Under the pieces are notes generated by a model, which saw only the letters and a program-made list of their open reading frames with translations, ran no database searches and was not told the DNA's origin. Shown here piece by piece: positions 10,201 to 17,837 of a stretch of DNA of 64,000 nt. The position numbers and the translations under genes are program-made. How positions within the stretch are numbered: position 1 is the stretch's first letter; each line of letters opens with the position of its first letter. The DNA lies in the NCBI GenBank assembly GCA_035274845.1, contig DATENU010000009.1, positions 186,001 to 250,000 on the forward strand, written 5' to 3'. Source of the DNA: Chthoniobacterales bacterium. GTDB taxonomy: Bacteria > Verrucomicrobiota > Verrucomicrobiia > Chthoniobacterales > UBA10450.

Positions 10201-11524
10201 TCCCACGTACGTCGGCGTGACTAACCGGGTCCAAACCCTAGCCTACCCAAACGGCCAAAGCACTGTTTTTGCTTATCTCGTCAACGGCGGAGACAAGCAG
10301 CTTCAAACGCTGCAGAACCTCCGGCCCAACGCCAGCAGCTTGTCGAAATTCGATTATGTCTACGACGCGGGGCACATGATCACGCGCTGGGCTAAGCAGA
10401 ACGATTCCGCGGCGACCGAGTATCTTTATTTGACGTATGATCCGACGGACCAGTTGGTGCAATGGAGTAATGTCCAGTCGTTTAGATGGGGCGGAATTAC
10501 ACAAACCTACGAATACGACCCTGCGGGAAACCGCCTCGTTGACGATTACAATATTGTCGGGGCATTTGGCGAAGGAGGCGGGGAAGATCGCAAAGACGCA
10601 ACCTTTAACAATTTGAACGAGCTTATTGCCGTTACTGGCTATGGTTTCCAACAAGCTGGGGGACCCGGCCCGATTGTGTGGCCAGGCGAAGAACCGCCCG
10701 CGCCGCAGTCCGATGCCTACAGTTACGATCTAAACGGTAATCTGATCGCGCGCACGTACTGGCAGGGCGGTGGCAACACGTTTGAATGGGATGCGGCGAA
10801 TAGACTAATCGCAATCACTTATACTGGTAACTCCAACCGGACGGAATTGACTTACGACGGTGCGAGCCATTGCACCAAGATCGTGGAAAAGGCCGGCACC
10901 ACCGTCACAAGCACGAAACAGTTTGTCTGGCTCGGCCATCAGATCGCCGAGGAACGCGATGCCAATAACGTCACCACGCGTCGCTATTACAGCGACGGCG
11001 AGCAACGCATCGGCGGCTCGGATGCGGGCATTTATTACTACAGCAAGGACCATCTCGGCAGCATTCGCGAAATGACCGACGTGGCCGGGACGCTCCGAGC
11101 ACGGTACAATTACGATCCGTTTGGCAACTGGGACAAAGTCTCAGGCGACCTGAATGTTGACTTCGGTTACACCGGCCATTTTCGCCATTCCGCCAGCCAC
11201 CTCTACTTTGCGCCCTTCCGTACCTACGACCCCACCATCGGACGCTGGATTAATCGCGATCCCATTGGCGAAGGAGGCGGGTTAAATCTATACAGTTATG
11301 TTGGGAACTCACCTAACAATCGGGTGGACCCGTTGGGACTGATTGAAACATGGCCCGGTCCAGCATCTCGGGAGATAAACACGCTACCGAAATTACCGGT
11401 CATTGGCATTCCCGGGAGAAAAGTGCATCCTCCGTTTGTTCCAGACATGATGCTTCCGAGCGGCGGCTGTGGCGTGGCATATGAAGCGTGGAGCAGGTTC
11501 CTCGAAATGGCGGGCCAGCACTGA
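7220..11524 (+). CDS. Secreted RHS/YD-repeat protein
   Basis: 1434 residues. The ATG at 7220 starts a signal peptide (about 1-44, core SLLAVCLLVAGAMAVAPTA); the open frame extends upstream to 7100 but without export features. An N-terminal beta-rich domain with a Cys/Pro/Gly-rich linker leads into a DUF6531-like region and then dozens of YD repeats (e.g. YDELGR, YDPAGNR). The RHS core follows: DHLGSIREMTD, FGYTGHF, F-R-x-Y-D-P-x-x-G-R-W and RDPIGEGGG through DPLGL. Such proteins form a shell around a variable C-terminal tip, often a toxin. Here the tip after DPLGL is only ~57 residues and I recognise no toxin domain. No T6SS VgrG/PAAR gene is nearby. Confidence 0.92.
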   Translation: MKIDSTCFVSQLQLLCGRVRRSLLAVCLLVAGAMAVAPTAKADVACYAHKSTNCGVFLAWDGVVLDDITINVAPGVPSGRYSAGLLATNSAWLQGYYEMVVVNVNPDGTWSGGLSPGAGVSYGNGVNGWQFYSVTVGGTAVTVTGDLPYLGGYPCDGNTAGNVQHGKIQITIGTPPPPCLPRDPYPTCDAPKIGGNAPTCSSCGGAGGSDSKSTLPSMAQYRIHSRLVSLNIQGRPLRYSSAYGPSVDFTVTYNQRDNEQPATFSYSNLGPKWTFGWLSYVTDSPSSQLALTPVYRSGGGAEVFAYDAISQSFINDARSHAALVKTGPASYERRLPDGSKEVFGLSNGASSYPRRVFMTQIVDPAGNTTNIGYDASFRVTTITDALNQVTTVSYELAGDPLKVTKVTDPFGRFATFEYTNGKLTRITDEIGIQSQFTYAAGTDSVDSLTTPYGTTTFVTGENGTNRWIEATDPLGKERVEYRDNAPGITASDSAAPAASGITNAGLDVANTFYWDKKAMQVAPGDYTKAQVIHWLYQDECSVSDVISSEKMPLENRLWYTYPGQPDYQHVGTSTNPSQTARVLGDGTTQLNQFEYNSIGKTTKTTDPVGRVMSYIYGTNNIDLLEIRQTRGTNNELQRKFTYNTLHEPLTDADAAGQVTTFTYNAQGQMLTRANAKNETTTYAYGGTVPTGCLASITSPAFNGASAVTTFIYDSFKRVRTITDSDGYAISTDYDNLDRKTKVTFPDTTYEEFRYTDNGTGVMKLDLTASRDRRGRWTYRHYNANQKMDSITDPANRTTLYGWCNCGALTSITDPKNQTTAFNRDLQSRVYEKVFQDGTKITYLYEGQTASNIVGATSRLKSFTDGKNQRTNYSYFADNTLQGVNYTDTAGQSLSPSTPSVTYAYDPNYKRVSTMTDGTGVTNYVYNPITVPPGLGAGQLGSIDGPLANDTVVFGYDELGRTLNQSINGAANPMAVTFDTLGRVQTETNNLGTFDPTYVGVTNRVQTLAYPNGQSTVFAYLVNGGDKQLQTLQNLRPNASSLSKFDYVYDAGHMITRWAKQNDSAATEYLYLTYDPTDQLVQWSNVQSFRWGGITQTYEYDPAGNRLVDDYNIVGAFGEGGGEDRKDATFNNLNELIAVTGYGFQQAGGPGPIVWPGEEPPAPQSDAYSYDLNGNLIARTYWQGGGNTFEWDAANRLIAITYTGNSNRTELTYDGASHCTKIVEKAGTTVTSTKQFVWLGHQIAEERDANNVTTRRYYSDGEQRIGGSDAGIYYYSKDHLGSIREMTDVAGTLRARYNYDPFGNWDKVSGDLNVDFGYTGHFRHSASHLYFAPFRTYDPTIGRWINRDPIGEGGGLNLYSYVGNSPNNRVDPLGLIETWPGPASREINTLPKLPVIGIPGRKVHPPFVPDMMLPSGGCGVAYEAWSRFLEMAGQH

Positions 11525-11614
11525 AACGCTACATCCCTAGTCCGATCGTGTCCCGGCAAGTTTAGAGCCTCGGAGCTCTTAATGCGCGAATGCGAGTCAG
11601 GCGGGCGGGTCGTC

Positions 11615-12361
11615 TTACTTTTCTTCCATCCCTCCCGCTTCCGCCGCTTTCTTCACTTCGGCTTTCCGCTTGTCGCCCAATTCCGCGGCCTTGCAGTAAT
11701 CGCCATCGAAATAAGCGCGCGTCCCGTGATAGTAGCTCGTTTGCGCGCCGATGATCTCGAGGACAGTGCCGCGCGACACGAATGCCAGGTTCGTTTCCTC
11801 CGTTTTCGTATTCTCGCGCCCCTTGTCGCTGAACCAGCCGAGAGGCGAGTTCCAGGTCGCAATTCCGGCGAGCGACCCGGTGTGATAGGTCGGCCCGCGC
11901 ACCACCTCGACCACAAAGAACAGCTTCTCCTTCTCCTGCACGATCTCGACCGTCCCGCCGAAGCTGTCGACCCAGAGTCCGGTCAGCGAATCGCTTTCAT
12001 TCTTTGTTCGGCCACGCAGCCAGTCGGCCCTGCTTTGGGTCAGTTCCGCCGCGGCTTCATAATACGCCGCCGTCTGTTTTCCCTCCGGTTCGCTATTGTC
12101 CCGGTTCGCTGCGCGCGCCTGGCCTTCCCGGTATTTCAGCCAATTGCGCTGCTTGACCTGCAACTCGGCGAACTCGGATTCCTCCAGGGTCTTCTTCGCG
12201 ACCGCCCATGCCTCATTCAACGCCTTGTCCGCCTTCACAAACGCCGCTTTCGCTTCCGCCAGCGTCTTCGGCTTCTCTTCCGCCACCGCGGCCAACGCCG
12301 GCAACGCCAGCGCGACGGCCAGGTTCAACCATCGATTTCTCCACGTCCTCATCGCCTTCAT
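11615..12361 (-). CDS. Exported LprI-like (DUF1311) protein, full-length
   Basis: 248 residues with a signal peptide (1-27). Residues ~35-85 carry the LprI/DUF1311 pattern: L-N-E-A-W followed by L-Q-V-K-Q-R-N-W-L-K-Y-R. LprI-type domains in other bacteria are cell-envelope proteins, some of them lysozyme inhibitors. Residues 95-248 form a separate domain (GLWVDSFGG to DGDYCKA) shared with the truncated copy at 6487-7083. ATG 12361 is chosen; 12352 is an alternative. Its position 3' of the convergent RHS gene may be fortuitous; an immunity role is not supported by any direct evidence. Confidence 0.8.
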   Translation of the reverse strand: MKAMRTWRNRWLNLAVALALPALAAVAEEKPKTLAEAKAAFVKADKALNEAWAVAKKTLEESEFAELQVKQRNWLKYREGQARAANRDNSEPEGKQTAAYYEAAAELTQSRADWLRGRTKNESDSLTGLWVDSFGGTVEIVQEKEKLFFVVEVVRGPTYHTGSLAGIATWNSPLGWFSDKGRENTKTEETNLAFVSRGTVLEIIGAQTSYYHGTRAYFDGDYCKAAELGDKRKAEVKKAAEAGGMEEK

Positions 12362-12420
12362 CGACGTTTCAATTCCGATCTCTTGCCGTATCTGCGGCCG
12401 TAACCCGGTGGTTCGGTCTG

Positions 12421-12621
12421 CTACTTCCCGGCGTCGTCCTTAAAAATCGCCTCGATCCGCTGTCCGAACAGCCGCGCGATCTTGAACGCCAACGACAGGC
12501 TCGGCTCGTAACGCTCCGTCTCAACCGCGTTCACTGTCTGCCGCGAAACCTCGAGCCGCGCCGCCAGGTCCGCTTGCGACCAGCCTCGTTCGGCGCGCAA
12601 TTCCCGGAGCCGATTCGTCAT
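12421..12621 (-). CDS. XRE-family transcriptional regulator (YozG/YgzD-like), 66 residues
   Basis: A minimal helix-turn-helix protein: MTNRLRELRAERGWSQADLA then ARLEVSRQTVNAVETERYEP, the standard Xre fold with recognition helix SRQTVNAVE. The longer open frame is rejected because the ATG at 12621 overlaps the stop of the upstream membrane protein (ATGA), as expected for a coupled operon. It likely binds the dyad at 13332-13349 and represses its own operon; this is inference from position. Confidence 0.88.
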   Translation of the reverse strand: MTNRLRELRAERGWSQADLAARLEVSRQTVNAVETERYEPSLSLAFKIARLFGQRIEAIFKDDAGK

Positions 12622-13031
12622 CGATACCGCCGCCAGGAAATCACCACGCCGATCAGATAAAAGAGCGGCAGGTAATACCAGACATCGCCGTAGCTCCAGT
12701 GCTTTGCCGACAACAGATGGCCGCGTTCCATCAGTCCGAGCGTCATCAGAAGCAGAATCGCGAGCGGGAAGGCGAAGGCCAGCGCTTCGAGGTGCACCCG
12801 CCGGTGGAGCTCGTCGAGATTGCGCAGATGCGCGATGAAACGGAAAACGAAAAATCCAAACGGCGCCACCGGAATCAACGCGACCGCCACCTGCATTCCG
12901 GTGGAAAGCACCAGATACTTTTGGAGCAGCAACGCTATCAGATAACTGCCCACCCAGAGAGCGGTCGGCACCAGGGGGATGTCGCCTGGTCCTTTTTCGC
13001 AAAGGGACGACGAATCGGAGTCTTGTTTCAT
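12618..13031 (-). CDS. Membrane protein, 137 residues, coupled to an XRE regulator
   Basis: Four predicted membrane helices (around 22-40, 46-66, 84-102, 117-133). ATG at 13031; the stop overlaps the start of the regulator. Small multispanning proteins are a common partner of YozG/YgzD-type XRE regulators (family knowledge), function unknown. The second gene upstream (13045-13302) encodes a shorter protein with a similar LLQKY segment, so the two may be paralogues. Confidence 0.75.
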   Translation of the reverse strand: MKQDSDSSSLCEKGPGDIPLVPTALWVGSYLIALLLQKYLVLSTGMQVAVALIPVAPFGFFVFRFIAHLRNLDELHRRVHLEALAFAFPLAILLLMTLGLMERGHLLSAKHWSYGDVWYYLPLFYLIGVVISWRRYR

Positions 13032-13044
13032 ATTGGGTGATGGG

Positions 13045-13302
13045 TTAACGAACGGGATCGGCACGTCGGCTGATCTCCTCGCGAGATTTTCGCGATCGAA
13101 CGACGAAATACCGAACAAGCAGACCCACCGGGACCGCCTGGCCCAGTCCGAGCGCGATTTGGAACCCGCGGCCAGGCGCGAAATATTTCTGGAGCAACGC
13201 TTCCCCAAAACAGGCGACCACCGCCAGCGCCGTGGCGATTACCGGGAAATCCCGCCAGGCCAAAGTGCACACCAGCGGGTTCGACTTGGAATGCTCACTC
13301 AT
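13045..13302 (-). CDS. Small membrane protein, 85 residues, first gene of the XRE operon
   Basis: Two membrane helices (about 15-33 and 42-58). It shares the motif LLQKY with the next gene. I chose ATG 13302 because a promoter-like TTGACA-17-TATCCC ends about 7 bases before it, implying a leaderless mRNA. An in-frame ATG at 13341 has a G-rich stretch upstream but lies inside the operator palindrome. A 13-bp gap separates it from the next gene. Confidence 0.65.
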   Translation of the reverse strand: MSEHSKSNPLVCTLAWRDFPVIATALAVVACFGEALLQKYFAPGRGFQIALGLGQAVPVGLLVRYFVVRSRKSREEISRRADPVR

Positions 13303-13337
13303 GCCGATGGGATAATCACTGGCTTGCCATATGTCAA
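13302..13337 (-). promoter_or_regulatory. Promoter of the XRE/membrane-protein operon
   Basis: On the minus strand, TTGACA (13337-13332) is followed by 17 bases and TATCCC (13314-13309). Transcription would begin near 13302, the A of the first ATG, so the message would be leaderless. The -35 box lies inside the dyad at 13332-13349. Confidence 0.45.
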
Positions 13338-13349
13338 GCATGCTTTACA
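13332..13349. promoter_or_regulatory. Operator dyad for the XRE operon
   Basis: TGTCAAGCATGCTTTACA is an 18-bp palindrome with a single mismatched pair. It overlaps the -35 box of the operon promoter, which is the expected place for autorepression by the XRE protein encoded at 12421-12621. Confidence 0.6.
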
Positions 13350-13403
13350 CTCCCCCCTGGTCTCGCTGGGTCAGACGACAGGTAGCCTCCTATCCATTTC
13401 TTA

Positions 13404-13431
13404 CATCGGCGACATCCGCGTAATCCGCGGT
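13404..13431 (-). repeat. Intergenic repeat of the GCGGATTACGCGGATG type
   Basis: The minus strand reads ACCGCGGATTACGCGGATGT and continues CGCCGATG, matching 28739-28768 on the plus strand with few changes. It lies between the XRE operon and the GT2 gene. Confidence 0.5.
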
Positions 13432-13505
13432 GGAATGGTCCCGCACGCCGCATCGCCTGCATTTCAGCCTTTCAGTGTATCAGCATTTCAGTGTTTCATT
13501 TACCC

Positions 13506-14933
13506 ATGGGATCGCCCGCGATTTCGATTGTGATCGCCACCTACAATCGGAGCCGTGCGCTCGTCCACGCGATCGAGAGTGTTCTCCGGCAGACGCTCAC
13601 GGATTGGGAGCTGATTGTCGTGGGCGACGCGTGTACCGATGACACCGCCGAGGTTGTCGCGCGATTTGCCAGCGCGGATCCGCGGGTGCGATTCGTCAAC
13701 CTGGAGTCCCATTGGGGTGAGCAAAGCGCGCCTAACAACGTCGGGCGCGCCCTGGCGCGGGCTCCCTTGATTGCTTACCTCAGCCACGATGATATCTGGC
13801 TGCCGCATCACCTCAAAGCGTGCAGCGAAGCGCTCGCGATCACGGGAGCCGATCTCGTCCTGGGCACGGCCGCCCGCATCTCGTTCGCGGGAGACAGGCT
13901 CGCCTTTGATTCGTTGCACGTGCTCCTGCAGGGATTGGGCGAAGGTAATCGCTGGTCGCCCGCGGACCTCGACGCCAGCGTAGCGGTCGCTTCGTGCTGG
14001 CTGATCCGAGTCGAGGTGCTGGACAAGATCGGCGGTTGGCGAATGAGCCAGAAGGAACGGGCGGAGCCGTCCCAGGCGCTGCTCTTCCAGCTCTGGCGCC
14101 GCGGTTTTCATATTCACACCCTGAACGACCTGACGTTGATCGTCATACCTGCCGGACATCGGGCCAACGCGTACTTGCAACGGGAAACTCCGGAGCACGA
14201 CTGGATCGCGGAGCACATTGGTGATCCTTCCTTTGCCTGCGAATTCGCCGCGCGCATTCCGGCCACCAATGCCTTTGCCGCGCGCCGATGGCCGCGCCGG
14301 CCGCCGTATTGGCGACGCGTGCTTTCCGGCCTGCTGGCCCACCTCGGGATAAATCCGCGGGGGCTGACGATGGCCATGCGCCATGGTTGGAAGCGCGGCG
14401 CTAATCTGCGCTACCTGCGCGAGCGCGCGGGCCTTGAGCCGACCGGCGCCCCGGGCGCTGCTCCTTCCCTCCGCGCCGAGGCCGTGCGGCGCGCCTGCCG
14501 CACCACGATTGGAACGCCGATGAATTTCGGCGCCGGGGCTGGCGGAGTACGTTACCTGGCGGGCGGATGGTCAGTTCCCGAAGCCGACGGCTGCTGGAGC
14601 GACGGCCCGTCCGCGGACCTTATGTTCGATGTCGGCAACCCGCCCACAAGCAACCTGCGATTTGATTTTTCGTTCAGCGTTTTCCAAAGGCCGCCGGGCG
14701 CGCCTCGCGAGGTCGTCATCGAGACCGTCCGCGGCGATCCCATTGGCCGATGGACGCTCTCGGAGCCAGGCGGCAACTGGAGCATCGTCGTCCCGGCGTC
14801 CGCGTGGATCGGGTCTCGAATCGGCCTGCGCCTTCGCTTTGCCGAAACAATTTCCCCAAAGCAACTTGGTCTCTCCGATGATCCGAGGGCGCTCGGCATT
14901 AAGTTGCAACAGATCTGCATCAGCCCGCCCTAG
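13506..14933 (+). CDS. Family 2 glycosyltransferase with C-terminal beta-sandwich module
   Basis: 475 residues. A GT-A domain opens with ISIVIATYNRSRALVHAIES and ELIVVGDACTDDT; LSHDDIW supplies the DxD-like nucleotide-sugar site. No membrane helix is evident. From ~residue 330 a separate module begins (GWSVPEADGCWSDGPSADLM), a beta-sandwich pattern also glimpsed in the methyltransferase at 50910-52244. ATG 13506 is preferred over an upstream start because it begins just before the GT fold; no clear ribosome site. The RmlC-like gene follows at 56 bases, suggesting joint sugar metabolism. Confidence 0.85.
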   Translation: MGSPAISIVIATYNRSRALVHAIESVLRQTLTDWELIVVGDACTDDTAEVVARFASADPRVRFVNLESHWGEQSAPNNVGRALARAPLIAYLSHDDIWLPHHLKACSEALAITGADLVLGTAARISFAGDRLAFDSLHVLLQGLGEGNRWSPADLDASVAVASCWLIRVEVLDKIGGWRMSQKERAEPSQALLFQLWRRGFHIHTLNDLTLIVIPAGHRANAYLQRETPEHDWIAEHIGDPSFACEFAARIPATNAFAARRWPRRPPYWRRVLSGLLAHLGINPRGLTMAMRHGWKRGANLRYLRERAGLEPTGAPGAAPSLRAEAVRRACRTTIGTPMNFGAGAGGVRYLAGGWSVPEADGCWSDGPSADLMFDVGNPPTSNLRFDFSFSVFQRPPGAPREVVIETVRGDPIGRWTLSEPGGNWSIVVPASAWIGSRIGLRLRFAETISPKQLGLSDDPRALGIKLQQICISPP

Positions 14934-14989
14934 CATTTCTCCCTGCGGCTGTGATAGTTTGTCCACCGGGTTCTCTTCATCCCGAGGAA

Positions 14990-15568
14990 ATGATTCGACT
15001 TCAACACGCTAACGCCCGCTTGCCAATTGATGGTTGTGCCGTCGTGCCGGCGAAGCCGAACCCCGACGCGCGCGGCTGCCTTTACGAAATCTACCGCGCG
15101 GAATGGCCCGGCACGTTCCCAACGGTCCAGTGGAACGCCTGCGTCTCAAAGGCAGGCGTCGTTCGGGGCGTGCACGTCCACGTCGATTATCAAGAATACT
15201 ACACGCTGCTCGCCGGACGCGGGCTCCTCGGGATCCACGATATCCGCTGCGACTCGCCCACCTTCGGGCGGAGCGCGACGATCGATTGGCGGGCGGAAGA
15301 CCGTTGTGCAGTCACCATCCCCTGCGGGGTGGCGCATGTCCTCTGGTTTATCGAGGACTCCGTTCTCGCTTTCGGGCTGAGCAGTTATTGGAGCGCCGCC
15401 CTCGATGTGGTCGGCTGCCGCTGGGATGATCCTGCGCTCGGCTTCGAGATCCCCGAGGGCGCTAAATCACTGTCCGAACGGGACGACGAATCCGGCAGTT
15501 ACGCCGAGATGGTCCAAAACTACGAGTCCCTCGTCGCGCAACACGCTAAACAGACAGCGGTAATTTAA
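14990..15568 (+). CDS. RmlC-like cupin (dTDP-4-dehydrorhamnose 3,5-epimerase family)
   Basis: 192 residues. The pattern RGCLYEIYRAEW, QWN, GVVRGVHVH and LLAGRG follows the order of conserved blocks in RmlC-type cupins; the H-V-H pair corresponds to the catalytic/substrate-binding region. RmlC epimerises the keto sugar in dTDP-rhamnose synthesis, but many homologues act on other dTDP-sugars, and no rmlA, B or D is in the window. ATG 14990 follows GAGGAA closely; GTG 14951 is an alternative. Confidence 0.75.
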   Translation: MIRLQHANARLPIDGCAVVPAKPNPDARGCLYEIYRAEWPGTFPTVQWNACVSKAGVVRGVHVHVDYQEYYTLLAGRGLLGIHDIRCDSPTFGRSATIDWRAEDRCAVTIPCGVAHVLWFIEDSVLAFGLSSYWSAALDVVGCRWDDPALGFEIPEGAKSLSERDDESGSYAEMVQNYESLVAQHAKQTAVI

Positions 15569-15717
15569 GATTTCAGATTTGGGCGACTTCGTCGTCCTTC
15601 CGCAATCTGCCGTTTCGACCCGCTCAAGGCCCTGAGTCTATCGAAGGGCAATCGCCATTCTGAAATCTGCAATGACGGCGCTCTGCGCCGTCCGCGCTGG
15701 CCTGTAAGCTGCTAAAA
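15569..15717. repeat. Spacer with short inverted repeats
   Basis: GATTTCAGATTT at 15571-15582 is echoed by CTGAAATCTGCAATG at 15660-15674, and GACGGCGC-TCT-GCGCCGTC forms a short perfect hairpin at 15675-15693. The hairpin resembles the arm of the inverted repeat at 36896-36965. Confidence 0.4.
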
Positions 15718-16905
15718 ATGCGCGCCATGGTTCCCGTCGTCGCCTTTCTATCCCAGGGTAAATTACATTTGAGCAACGGGCCCAATGGCTCGCGGGTCGT
15801 CCCCAGTGCCTTTGGTGAAACCGTGCGCGAACGGGCCCTGCGGATGCAGCAAAAGAACGCCTGGAAAACCCAGGGTTCCGGCGCCCAATTCATGGGCGGC
15901 GGCATGCTCTGGGGCGCGCGCAACCGCGACCCACTGGAGATGCGGATCGAGGTCACGGGCCTGACGCGTGGCGAAAAGCCCTCCGATCTCATTTATTCCC
16001 TCGATACCGATGACCTCGCCGGCGTCTTCCTGCTTCGCGATTTTGGGGCCGAGGAACAGCGGCTTTTTCATTGCACCGAGCGGCGGGTGCTCGACCTGAA
16101 CAGCAATCCCTCGGAGTCTCGCCTCGCTTGCGCGGTGAAGTATCGCAATGGCGTTTGGAATATCGGCGTCATGGCCATGGACGGTTCCGGACTCAGCGAA
16201 GCCACCGAAGGCGACTCGGTCGATCGCGCGCCGAGCTGGATCCCAGGCCGGCCGGACGAGATCGTTTTTCAATCCGCCGGCGTCGGCCGCGACCGCAACG
16301 GCGTAGCGATCGGGCTCGGCCCCTTTCATCTCGAGACCCTGAACATTATTTCGGGAGAAATGACCTGTCTTGCCGACGATCCAAAACACGACCTGCTCGC
16401 GCCGCGTTTCGATCAGGCAGGGAATCTTTTCTTTATCCGCCGTCCCCACCGTTCGCTTACCGAACGTCCCAGCCTCGGACGCGGTCTGCTCGATTTCATC
16501 CTGGCCCCATTTCGGATCCTGATGGCCATTTATCACTGGCTGAATTTTTTCAGCGTTCGTAACAGCGGCCAGCCGCTCAGAACCCAGAGCGGCGGCGCCG
16601 GGCGACGCCAGATGGACCTCAAGAAAATGGTGATCTACGGCAACCTGATCAACGTCGAGCGCATCCTCGAGAAAGAGGCCGAGGAAGAATCGCCCAGTCT
16701 GGTTCCGAAAACCTGGGAGCTCGTTTGTCAGTCCCCGACCGGTGAGGAATCGGTGATTGCTCGTGGCGTGCTCGCCTTCGATCTCGCTCCTGATGGGACA
16801 ATCATCCATACGAATGGCAGCGCCGTTTTTCGTGAAAGCCTCGACCGGAAAAGCGAACGATTGATCGAAAGCCAGTTCATCGAACACGTCGTCGCCTGCG
16901 CCTGA
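15718..16905 (+). CDS. TolB-like beta-propeller protein, function unknown
   Basis: 395 residues without signal peptide. Repeating segments such as NSNPSESRLACAVKY, MDGSGLSEAT and DRAPSWIPGRPDEIVFQS follow the WD40-like/TolB propeller pattern (D-G-S-G-x-x-x-x-[LT]-T, then P-x-W-x-P). A hydrophobic stretch around 258-278 (LLDFILAPFRILMAIYHWLN) interrupts the propeller and could associate with the membrane. A specific role cannot be assigned. Confidence 0.65.
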   Translation: MRAMVPVVAFLSQGKLHLSNGPNGSRVVPSAFGETVRERALRMQQKNAWKTQGSGAQFMGGGMLWGARNRDPLEMRIEVTGLTRGEKPSDLIYSLDTDDLAGVFLLRDFGAEEQRLFHCTERRVLDLNSNPSESRLACAVKYRNGVWNIGVMAMDGSGLSEATEGDSVDRAPSWIPGRPDEIVFQSAGVGRDRNGVAIGLGPFHLETLNIISGEMTCLADDPKHDLLAPRFDQAGNLFFIRRPHRSLTERPSLGRGLLDFILAPFRILMAIYHWLNFFSVRNSGQPLRTQSGGAGRRQMDLKKMVIYGNLINVERILEKEAEEESPSLVPKTWELVCQSPTGEESVIARGVLAFDLAPDGTIIHTNGSAVFRESLDRKSERLIESQFIEHVVACA

Positions 16906-16948
16906 CCAGGCCCTCGTCTTCGCCCTTCCTTCTCAATTCCCTTACACG

Positions 16949-16979
16949 CCTGCCACGCCGTAGCCTTGGCGAAGGCGGG
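16949..16979 (-). repeat. 31-bp REP-like hairpin, copy 1
   Basis: Reads CCTGCCACGCC...GGCGGG; the minus strand starts CCCGCCTTCGCC and ends CGTGGCAGG. Outer arms CCYGCC/GGCRGG and inner arms GCCTT/AAGGC can pair. It lies between the propeller gene and the next gene. Confidence 0.65.
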
Positions 16980-17027
16980 TCACTGGCCCCGGGCATCCGG
17001 GGCATACTCCCTGCTAAAATCCCAGCC

Positions 17028-17768
17028 ATGCAAACTGATCCCTCCTTCACCATGTCAGAAAACCAGGCGCTCCTCGTGGTCTGCGCCCGGAAGAAGATTC
17101 GCAACGCCGCTATCCTCGGAGTCATCTGGGGCGGCATTAACCTGGTCCTCGGGTCCTATCTCATGCAGGTCAATCCACTGAATGTCGGCCTCGTCCTTCT
17201 CGGCCTGATGATGCTCGCGACCGGCGTCGTCGGGTTACGCAAGCCTTCGCTTCATTGCCTGCTCGCGGAGGGTTTCGTCGCTGCGCTTTTGTTTATCTGG
17301 AATATTGGAATCACCGTCCTGAACGCCATGGCCGGCGCCAAGGACTTCGGCGGCCACGGCCTGATCTGGCCGGCCATCGCCGCGGCGGTTTTCTTCCAGC
17401 AATATCGCCGGCTCGGGCATCTCAAGGAATCGATGAGCGCCATGGCCCACGAGACCGTGAAAGAAGCCACCGACCTCTGCAAAAACCTGTTCAAGGCGAA
17501 GCTGAAAGATTCCCCCGATATCGCCGAAGCCTCCGCGCGCCAGTGCCGGATGCGTCTGATGAGCGATGCCGTCTTTTGCGTGCAGCGAAATCTCGCCACC
17601 GCCTTTTACATGAAACGCGACCAGGTCCAGCAATGCATCCCCGACCTGAACCGGAAGCGCCTTCGCATGGTCGTCCGGCACCCGCTCGGCAAGCTCACCT
17701 ACGCCTTCGACAAAAAGAATTCCGACAAGATCAAAGGCTGGCTCGGCGGGGGCCTTCTTCCTTCTTAA
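17028..17768 (+). CDS. Membrane protein with cytoplasmic C-terminal domain, function unknown
   Basis: 246 residues. Four hydrophobic segments (about 28-46, 51-70, 80-98, 105-122) are followed by a ~120-residue soluble region with a cysteine-containing stretch (EATDLCKNLFKAKL, ARQCRMRLM, CVQRNL). I recognise no family. ATG 17028 chosen. The stop codon (TTCTTAA) is within a T-rich intergenic repeat element. Confidence 0.65.
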   Translation: MQTDPSFTMSENQALLVVCARKKIRNAAILGVIWGGINLVLGSYLMQVNPLNVGLVLLGLMMLATGVVGLRKPSLHCLLAEGFVAALLFIWNIGITVLNAMAGAKDFGGHGLIWPAIAAAVFFQQYRRLGHLKESMSAMAHETVKEATDLCKNLFKAKLKDSPDIAEASARQCRMRLMSDAVFCVQRNLATAFYMKRDQVQQCIPDLNRKRLRMVVRHPLGKLTYAFDKKNSDKIKGWLGGGLLPS

Positions 17769-17837
17769 TTCCTACTTCTTACTTTCCTCCATAGGCTCCG
17801 CCTATGGCGCCCATCGGCAACAAGTATTACCAAGCGC

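Noticed and set aside
11615-12361. LprI-like protein as dedicated RHS immunity protein
   Set aside because: Genes are convergent, the protein family has its own envelope role, and the RHS tip is not a recognised toxin; the association is better explained by duplication.
12421-13002. 193-codon version of the XRE regulator
   Set aside because: The first ~127 residues overlap the coupled membrane-protein gene in another frame; the ATG at 12621 with ATGA overlap is the natural start.
15763-16887. 374-codon minus-strand frame opposite the propeller gene
   Set aside because: Composition is that of an antisense shadow; the plus strand has periodic propeller blades and a better start.
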